Shown: in pieces, positions 6,354-10,901 of the stretch
Layout of the letters: every line of letters begins with the position of its first letter
Numbering within the stretch: the first letter of the stretch is position 1
From: Actinomycetes bacterium
Lineage (GTDB): Bacteria > Actinomycetota > Actinomycetes > Actinomycetales > Cellulomonadaceae
Direction of reading: 5' to 3'
Length of the DNA stretch: 10,901 bases
Assembly: GCA_023418375.1 (NCBI GenBank)
Contig: JAEZZV010000065.1
Span: 1 to 10,901, forward strand
The notes under the pieces: generated by a model
Told to the model about the DNA's origin: nothing
Seen by the model: the letters and a program-made list of their open reading frames with translations, nothing else
The model's database searches: none
Made by a program: the position numbers and the translations under genes

Positions 6354-6914
6354 TCAGTTCAGGCTGGGGTCCTCCGGGAACGTCGACACGATCGCGAGCG
6401 TGCCGCCCTGCCGACGCAGGACCCGCCGCCACAGCTGCTCGGGCTCGGGCGTCGTGACGTCGCCCGGCTGGGCGTCGAGCACGTACCAGTCGCCGTCAGC
6501 CACCTCGGCCTCGAGCTGGTCGGCCGACCAGCCGGCGTAGCCGACGAAGACCCTGACGCCGGTGACACCCGGGAGGCCGTCCGCCGGGTTCGCGTCGAGG
6601 TCCACCAGCCCGAACGGCCCGGTGAGGCGGTCCACGAGCGCGCTCTCGGCGGCGGGCACGAGCGTCGCCACGCCGAGCGCGCCGTCCAGGCCCACCGGCC
6701 CGCCCTGGAACAGGGCCGCGGGCGGGGTCACGGCGTCGTGCCACGACGGCAGCGCGTCGCCGGTCGGCACGGCCATCGGCCGGTTGAGCACGACGCCGAG
6801 CGCACCCTCGTCGTCGTGCCGGAGCACGAGGACCACCGTGCGCCGGAAGTTCGGGTCGCCCAGCTGCGGCGTCGCCACGAGGAGCCTGCCCGCCAGTGAG
6901 TGCGCCTGGCCCAT
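6354..6914 (-). CDS. YqgE/AlgH family protein
   Basis: A 186-residue cytosolic protein of a widely conserved family (UPF0301/DUF179) whose biochemical role is unsettled; AlgH was linked to alginate regulation in Pseudomonas. Family hallmarks are all present: GRLLVATPQLGDPNFRRTVV at 9-28, LGVVLNRP at 39-46, FQGGPV at 69-74, RVFVGYAGWSADQLEAEV at 121-138, and the C-terminal DPSLN. The length matches the family. The ATG at 6914 is chosen because conserved sequence begins eight residues later; the frame stays open upstream to 6992 but encodes Arg-rich, non-homologous sequence. No clear Shine-Dalgarno precedes it; GATGAT six bases before the ATG could be a -10 of a leaderless transcript, but a -35 is not evident. 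It is divergent from the MATE gene and separated from the TetR gene by 69 bases. Confidence 0.92.
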   Translation of the reverse strand: MGQAHSLAGRLLVATPQLGDPNFRRTVVLVLRHDDEGALGVVLNRPMAVPTGDALPSWHDAVTPPAALFQGGPVGLDGALGVATLVPAAESALVDRLTGPFGLVDLDANPADGLPGVTGVRVFVGYAGWSADQLEAEVADGDWYVLDAQPGDVTTPEPEQLWRRVLRRQGGTLAIVSTFPEDPSLN

Positions 6915-6984
6915 GCGCCCATCATCGCCCCTGCGCGGGCGACCGGCACGGCCGCCGGTGACGCGGATCACCCACCGAAATGAC

Positions 6985-7014
6985 TTGCGCAACGCCCGGT
7001 CGGAACGATTCGAT
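6985..7014 (+). promoter_or_regulatory. Possible promoter of the MATE-HAD operon
   Basis: TTGCGC (6985-6990), 18 bases, TTCGAT (7009-7014), in the 164-base gap between divergent genes and about 65 bases upstream of the MATE start. This is the least GC-rich spot in the gap. GGAAC at 7002-7006 with GGTC about 17 bases on is an alternative ECF-type reading of the same region. Confidence 0.3.
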
Positions 7015-7078
7015 AGGGGAAGCGGTCGACGGCGACCCGCTCGCCGCCCGATCCCACGAACCCCACCGGAGCACCCGC

Positions 7079-8551
7079 ATGGCCACGCCCCTGACCACCG
7101 GACGGCCGTGGCGCGTCATCCTCGCGTTCGCGGTGCCGCTGCTGCTGGGCAACGTCGTGCAGCAGGCGTACCAGATCGCCGACGCGATGGTCGTCGGCCG
7201 GGTGCTCGGCGTCGACGCGCTCGCCTCCGTCGGCGCCACCGGGAGCTTCATCTTCCTGCTGCTCGGCTTCGCCTGGGGCACGACCTCGGGCTTCGCCATC
7301 CCGACGGCGCAGGCCTTCGGCGCGGGCGACGCGCGGGGCGTCCGGCGCTCGGTCGCCGCAGGCACGATCCTCACCGGCGGCCTGAGCGTGGTCGTCACCG
7401 TGGTCGCACCGCTGCTGGCCGGGCCGGCGCTGCGCCTGCTGCGCACGCCGCCCGAGCTGATCGACCAGGCGACGACGTTCGCCGTCGTCAGCTTCCTCGC
7501 GGGCTCGACCATGATGTTCTTCAACTTCCTCGCCGCGATCCTGCGCGCGATCGGCGACTCCCGGACGCCGCTCATCTACCTCGTCGTGAGCTGCCTGGCG
7601 AACATCGCGCTGGTGATCGGCGCGGTCCCGGGCCTCGGCCTCGGCGTCGGCGGCGCGGCGCTGGCCACCGGCATCGCGCAGGGCAGCGCCGTGGCGATGT
7701 GCCTGGTCCACGTCCGGCGGCGCGTGCCGACGCTGCACGTCCGGCGCGAGGACTGGCACGTCACGCGCGCCGAGCTGGGCACGCACCTGCGCCTCGGCCT
7801 GCCGATGGGCTTCCAGGCGTCGATCATCGCGATCGGCATCCTGGCCGTGCAGGTGCGGCTCAACGACCTGGGTCCCGACGCCGTCGCGGCGTACACGACC
7901 GCCACCCGCGTGGACAACTTCACGATCGCCTTCCTCGGCTCGATGGGCATCGCCGCGTCGATGTTCGCGGCGCAGAACCTCGGCGCGCGCCGGCCCGACC
8001 GCATCCGGTCCGGCGTCAGCCAGGCCGTGGCCATCACCGCCGGCGGCGCGGCCGTGCTGGGCGCGTTCATCGCGTTCGCCGGCCCGTCGCTCGTCCGGCT
8101 CTTCGTCGGCCCGGGCGAGGAGACCGTCGTCGAGATGGCGGCCTACTACCTGGCCGTCAACGGCTCCTGGTACGTCGTGCTCGGCGTGCTGTTCGCGCTG
8201 CGCGGGGCGCTCCAGGGCCTCGGCTACACGTCCGTGCCCACGGTCACCGGCGCGCTCGAGCTGGCCTGCCGGGTCATGGCCGCCATCGCGCTCGGCGCCG
8301 TCTGGGGCTACGACGGCCTCGTCTGGGGCAACCCCCTGGCCTGGATCGCCGCCGTGGCCGTGCTCGTCCCCTCCTACCTGCGCGCGCGCCGGCGCCTCGA
8401 CGACCTGCAGCCCGCCGGCGCGGGCGCCCCGCCGGCCGTGGTCGTCGTGGGAGAGTCCTCCGACGGCGGCGTGCTCCTCGACGCCATCGAGCCCGAGGAC
8501 TCCGGCGACGCGCTCGAGGCGCTCGCGCGCCCGACGGCCGCCGTCCGCTGA
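7079..8551 (+). CDS. MATE family efflux transporter
   Basis: A 490-residue integral membrane protein of the multidrug and toxic compound extrusion family, exporting cationic drugs or metabolites by Na+ or H+ antiport; the substrate cannot be read from sequence. The first half opens with PLLLGNVVQQAYQIADAMVV and GRVLGVDALASVG, typical of MATE repeat 1, and contains TAQAFGAGD. The second half repeats the pattern with MGFQASIIAIGILAVQVRLN, DAVAAYTTATRVDNF and MFAAQNLGA. About twelve hydrophobic helices end near residue 435. A roughly 50-residue tail follows (RARRRLDDLQPAG, then acidic, ending PTAAVR), which is unusual in length. The ATG at 7079 has CGGAGC seven bases upstream; the longer open frame from 6980 would start upstream of the likely promoter. 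A HAD phosphatase gene begins 16 bases after the stop. Confidence 0.92.
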   Translation: MATPLTTGRPWRVILAFAVPLLLGNVVQQAYQIADAMVVGRVLGVDALASVGATGSFIFLLLGFAWGTTSGFAIPTAQAFGAGDARGVRRSVAAGTILTGGLSVVVTVVAPLLAGPALRLLRTPPELIDQATTFAVVSFLAGSTMMFFNFLAAILRAIGDSRTPLIYLVVSCLANIALVIGAVPGLGLGVGGAALATGIAQGSAVAMCLVHVRRRVPTLHVRREDWHVTRAELGTHLRLGLPMGFQASIIAIGILAVQVRLNDLGPDAVAAYTTATRVDNFTIAFLGSMGIAASMFAAQNLGARRPDRIRSGVSQAVAITAGGAAVLGAFIAFAGPSLVRLFVGPGEETVVEMAAYYLAVNGSWYVVLGVLFALRGALQGLGYTSVPTVTGALELACRVMAAIALGAVWGYDGLVWGNPLAWIAAVAVLVPSYLRARRRLDDLQPAGAGAPPAVVVVGESSDGGVLLDAIEPEDSGDALEALARPTAAVR

Positions 8552-8556
8552 CCCAC

Positions 8557-8562
8557 GGAGGA
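8557..8562 (+). promoter_or_regulatory. Ribosome binding site deciding the GTG start of the HAD gene
   Basis: GGAGGA, five bases before the GTG at 8568 and in the 16-base gap after the MATE stop. It fixes the non-ATG start and supports co-transcription. Confidence 0.7.
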
Positions 8563-8567
8563 CGCCT

Positions 8568-9242
8568 GTGACCGACCCGATCCTGCTGCCCGCCGCCGCG
8601 GTGCTCCTGGACAACGACGGCGTGCTCGTGGACTCCACGGCGAGCGGTGAGGCCGCCTGGCGCACCTGGGCGGTGCGGTGGGGCCTCGACCCGGAGGCGG
8701 TCGTCGCGGTCGTGCACGGCGTGCGCTCGCGCGAGACGGTCGCCCGGTTCGTGGCCGCCGACGACGTCGACGCCGCCACCGCCGAGATCGACGCGCTGGA
8801 GCTCGCCGACACCGCCGGGACGGTCGCGATCCCCGGCGCGCCGGCGCTGGTCGCCTCGCTCCCGGACGACGCGCGGGCCGTGGTCACCTCCGCACCCCGC
8901 CCGCTCGCGGTCGCCCGGCTCGCCGCGGCCGGCGTGCCGGTGCCGACGACCGTCGTGGCCTCCGAGGACGTCAGCCGGGGCAAGCCGGCCCCGGACCCCT
9001 ACCTCGCGGCCGCGGCCCGGCTCGGGGTCGACCCGGCATCGTGCCTCGTGCTCGAGGACAGCGACAACGGCATCCGGGCCGCCCGCGCCGCCGGCGTCGG
9101 GGCGGTCGTCGGCATCGGGACGTCAGCCCTCGACCAGGGGTGCGACGTCGTGGTCGCCGACCTCACCCACCTGCGGTGGGTGGGCGACGGCCTCGCGGTG
9201 ACCGAGATCCTCGAACGCACCTCGGAGCCGGGACCCGCCTGA
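8568..9242 (+). CDS. HAD-superfamily hydrolase, sugar-phosphatase-like
   Basis: A 224-residue phosphatase of the haloacid dehalogenase superfamily, subfamily with a small helical cap (beta-phosphoglucomutase/DOG1/YfbT-like), probably acting on sugar phosphates in the cytosol. Motif I is LLDNDGVLVDS, with nucleophile D15 and acid-base D17. Motif II is VVTSAP, around T107/S108. Motif III is K139 in RGKPAPDPY. Motif IV is LEDSDNGIRAARAAG, with E163-D164 for Mg2+. The cap lies between motifs I and II (about residues 24-85). All catalytic residues are present. The GTG start follows a good GGAGGA. It is the second gene after the MATE exporter, but no functional tie is evident. It converges with crtI across a 51-base gap. 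Exact substrate unknown. Confidence 0.92.
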   Translation: MTDPILLPAAAVLLDNDGVLVDSTASGEAAWRTWAVRWGLDPEAVVAVVHGVRSRETVARFVAADDVDAATAEIDALELADTAGTVAIPGAPALVASLPDDARAVVTSAPRPLAVARLAAAGVPVPTTVVASEDVSRGKPAPDPYLAAAARLGVDPASCLVLEDSDNGIRAARAAGVGAVVGIGTSALDQGCDVVVADLTHLRWVGDGLAVTEILERTSEPGPA

Positions 9243-9250
9243 TCCACCCC

Positions 9251-9317
9251 GAATGGAACGGAACTGGAGCACAACGTTCCACTCGATCCCGGATCACGTC
9301 GGTTTCGTTCCACTCGA
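9251..9317. repeat. GAGTGGAACG repeats and hairpin between convergent genes, possible terminator
   Basis: GAATGGAACG (9251-9260) faces CGTTCCACTC (9275-9284) across a 14-base loop, giving a 10-bp stem on the minus-strand transcript (one G-U). The 12-mer CGTTCCACTCGA then recurs exactly at 9275-9286 and 9306-9317. The last copy is inside the final codons of crtI, the first two beyond its stop. The placement suits termination of crtI, or of both genes, but the duplicated arm is unusual. There is no T-tract. Confidence 0.55.
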
Positions 9318-10835
9318 GGGCAGGCGCAGCCCGAGGTCCTCGGCGACGCGCTCGGCCGCCAGCCGGCCCGAGACGAGAGCCGTCGGCACGCCCGTGCCCG
9401 GGTGCGTGCTGGCGCCCGCGAAGTACAGGTTCCGGTACCGCGCGTGGCGGTTGTGCGGGCGCAGGTAGGCGAGCTGGAACACCGTGTGCGCGAGGCCGTG
9501 CGTCGCGCCCCGCTGCAGGTTGTGGTGGTCGCGCCAGGTGGGCGGTGTCGCGGTCGCCTCGACGGTGATGTGGTCGGCGAGGTCCGTCAGCCCGAGCCCC
9601 GCCAGCCGCTCGAGCACCGCGCGGCGCGCGCGGCCGAGCTCGACGTCCCACGCGGCGTCCTCGGCCGCCCGGCGCTCGGGGTCGTCGCTGTCGTCGACCA
9701 TGTGCCCCGTCGGGACGACGGCGATGAGCGTGTCCCGCCCCGCCGGCGCCGTCGCCGGGTCGAGGCGGGTGGGCGCGTGCACGTACACCGACGGCAGGTC
9801 CGGCAGCGGCTCGTTGCGCTCGATGCGGTCGAAGTTCTCCTGGTAGCAGTCCGCGAGGAAGAGCGTGTGCGGGCTCAGCTCCGGGTACTCGCGGTCGGTG
9901 CCCCAGAAGAAGCTGATCGTCGAGCCGGAGTACGTGCGCCGGGCCAGCCGCTCCGCCGGCCGCGCGTCGGGCAGCAGGCGGCGGTAGACGTACGGCAGGT
10001 CCGCGTTGGCGACCACGACGTCCGCGGCCAGGCGCCGCCCGTCCTCCAGCACGACGCCCGTCGTCCGGCTCCCCTCGACCTCGATCGCGCGCACCGGCGC
10101 CCTGTACTCGAGCGTCACGCCCGCCGCCTCGGCGGCCTCGGCCATGACCTCCGCGATCCGGAACATCCCCCCGGTCGGGTACCACACGCCGTGGGAGAGC
10201 TCGCTGTACGGCGTCAGGGAGAACGTCGACGGCGCGCTGAACGGGCTCAGGCCCATGTAGACGTCCTGGTAGGTGAATGCCGCGCGCAGCCGGTCGGAGT
10301 CGAAGAAGCGCCCCATGTGCCGGTAGTGCGGCAGCAGGGCCTTGATCCGCAGGGCGAGCACCGCGTTGGCCGGCGTGAAGAACTGCGTCGCGCGTCGGAA
10401 GTCGCGGTCCACGAGGCCCGACATGCCCAGGTGGTAGTGCCGGCAGCCCTCCTCGACGTACCGCAGGAAGCCGTCGAACGATCCCGGCTCGATCGCCTCG
10501 AGCTGGGTGCGCATGGCGGTGAGGTCCGACGTCATGGCCAGGCGGGCGCCGTCGTCGAACACCACGTCGTAGGTCGGGTCCACGCGGAGCGGCCGCAGCG
10601 CGTCGTCCATGTCGATGCCCAGGCGCTCGAGCTCGGCGCGGTAGAGCAGCGGCATGATCAGCAGCGTCGGGCCCGTCGAGAACGTGTGACCCTCGCGCGT
10701 GAACTGGCCCACGCGCCCGCCGGGCACCCCGTTCTTCTCGACGACCGTGACCTGCACGCCGCGGCGCGCCAGGTGCAGGGCGGCGGACAGCCCGCCGATG
10801 CCCGCGCCCACGACGACGGCGGTGGTCGCGCTCAT
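9294..10835 (-). CDS. crtI: Phytoene desaturase (CrtI type)
   Basis: A 513-residue FAD-dependent desaturase that converts phytoene stepwise to a conjugated carotenoid, normally lycopene, at the membrane surface. The N-terminal dinucleotide-binding fold has GAGIGG at 10-15 followed by VTVVEKN and the CrtI-type PGGRVGQFTREGHTFSTGP. The C-terminal signature at 470-490 (LYFAGASTHPGTGVPTALVSG) is the bacterial phytoene dehydrogenase signature. Length is normal. The ATG at 10835 overlaps by four bases (ATGA) the stop of an upstream frame on the same strand, consistent with a crt operon. The last residues (SSGTKPT) are encoded within a repeat motif that continues past the stop. Final product (lycopene or a partly desaturated form such as neurosporene) cannot be told from sequence alone. 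Downstream it converges with the HAD gene. Confidence 0.95.
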   Translation of the reverse strand: MSATTAVVVGAGIGGLSAALHLARRGVQVTVVEKNGVPGGRVGQFTREGHTFSTGPTLLIMPLLYRAELERLGIDMDDALRPLRVDPTYDVVFDDGARLAMTSDLTAMRTQLEAIEPGSFDGFLRYVEEGCRHYHLGMSGLVDRDFRRATQFFTPANAVLALRIKALLPHYRHMGRFFDSDRLRAAFTYQDVYMGLSPFSAPSTFSLTPYSELSHGVWYPTGGMFRIAEVMAEAAEAAGVTLEYRAPVRAIEVEGSRTTGVVLEDGRRLAADVVVANADLPYVYRRLLPDARPAERLARRTYSGSTISFFWGTDREYPELSPHTLFLADCYQENFDRIERNEPLPDLPSVYVHAPTRLDPATAPAGRDTLIAVVPTGHMVDDSDDPERRAAEDAAWDVELGRARRAVLERLAGLGLTDLADHITVEATATPPTWRDHHNLQRGATHGLAHTVFQLAYLRPHNRHARYRNLYFAGASTHPGTGVPTALVSGRLAAERVAEDLGLRLPSSGTKPT

Positions 10836-10901
10836 CGGGCGGCCCCCGCGGGTGTCGGCTCGGGCACGGCGCGGTCGGGTGCTCGGCGACCAGGCACGGC
10901 G
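10832..10901 (-). CDS. C-terminal end of an upstream gene, possibly phytoene synthase crtB
   Basis: On the minus strand a frame is open from the window edge to a TGA at 10834-10832, ending in PEPTPAGAAR and overlapping the crtI start as ATGA. Only 22 codons are visible and they carry no motif. A Pro/Ala/Arg-rich tail of this kind and the four-base overlap fit a translationally coupled upstream gene. In actinobacteria crtB commonly sits immediately 5' of crtI, so crtB is the leading guess from context only. Confidence 0.45.
   Translation of the reverse strand, partial: AVPGRRAPDRAVPEPTPAGAAR

Noticed and set aside
6980..7078. Upstream start for the MATE protein at 6980
   Set aside because: It would add 33 hydrophilic residues unlike the family, would lie over the likely promoter, and lacks a ribosome site; the ATG at 7079 has CGGAGC upstream.
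6968..8983. A 671-codon open frame on the minus strand opposite the MATE and HAD genes
   Set aside because: Composition is low-complexity and Arg/Asp/Gly-rich with no motif; the + strand genes carry full sets of family residues.

Overview
The window is a very GC-rich stretch of actinobacterial chromosome. Codons nearly all end in G or C, GTG is used as a start codon, an LigB-type ATP-dependent DNA ligase is present, and there is a crtI-type carotenoid gene and a giant MMPL/RND pump. The overall look suggests Micrococcales, perhaps Cellulomonadaceae, but that placement is inference from gene content and composition, not from a search. No rRNA, tRNA, CRISPR array, insertion sequence or prophage gene was seen.

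Layout from left to right. (1) 3-1100, +: the C-terminal two thirds of an ATP-dependent DNA ligase, cut by the window edge. (2) 1106-1156: a long perfect hairpin between convergent genes. (3) 2776 to 1167, minus strand: an ECF sigma factor gene, then, overlapping by one base, a gene for a single-pass membrane protein with a cysteine-paired, internally repeated exterior domain; it is probably the regulator of the sigma factor. (4) 2906-2948: a second hairpin related in sequence to the first. (5) 6284 to 2970, minus strand: a TetR-family repressor gene followed by a 12-TM MMPL-family transporter that carries a striking two-block heptad-repeat insert. A promoter and an inverted-repeat operator lie directly before the repressor, and the mRNA looks leaderless. 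(6) 6914-6354, minus: a YqgE/AlgH family protein. (7) 7079-9242, +: a MATE exporter followed 16 bases later by a HAD-superfamily phosphatase, probably one operon. (8) 9251-9317: repeats of a GAGTGGAACG motif between convergent genes, one copy lying inside the end of crtI. (9) 10835-9294, minus: phytoene desaturase crtI, overlapped by four bases at its start by an upstream reading frame that runs off the window, possibly crtB.

Two units look functionally coherent. The sigma factor and its membrane partner form an envelope-sensing pair with translational coupling. The TetR protein and the MMPL pump form a self-regulated export unit in which one operator probably controls both genes. The other genes are housekeeping or accessory genes with no visible link to one another.

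I do not see an undescribed defence or mobile system. The observations most worth checking are the helical-hairpin insert of the transporter, the duplicated Cys-pair module of the sigma-linked membrane protein, and the two related palindromes that may belong to a dispersed family.
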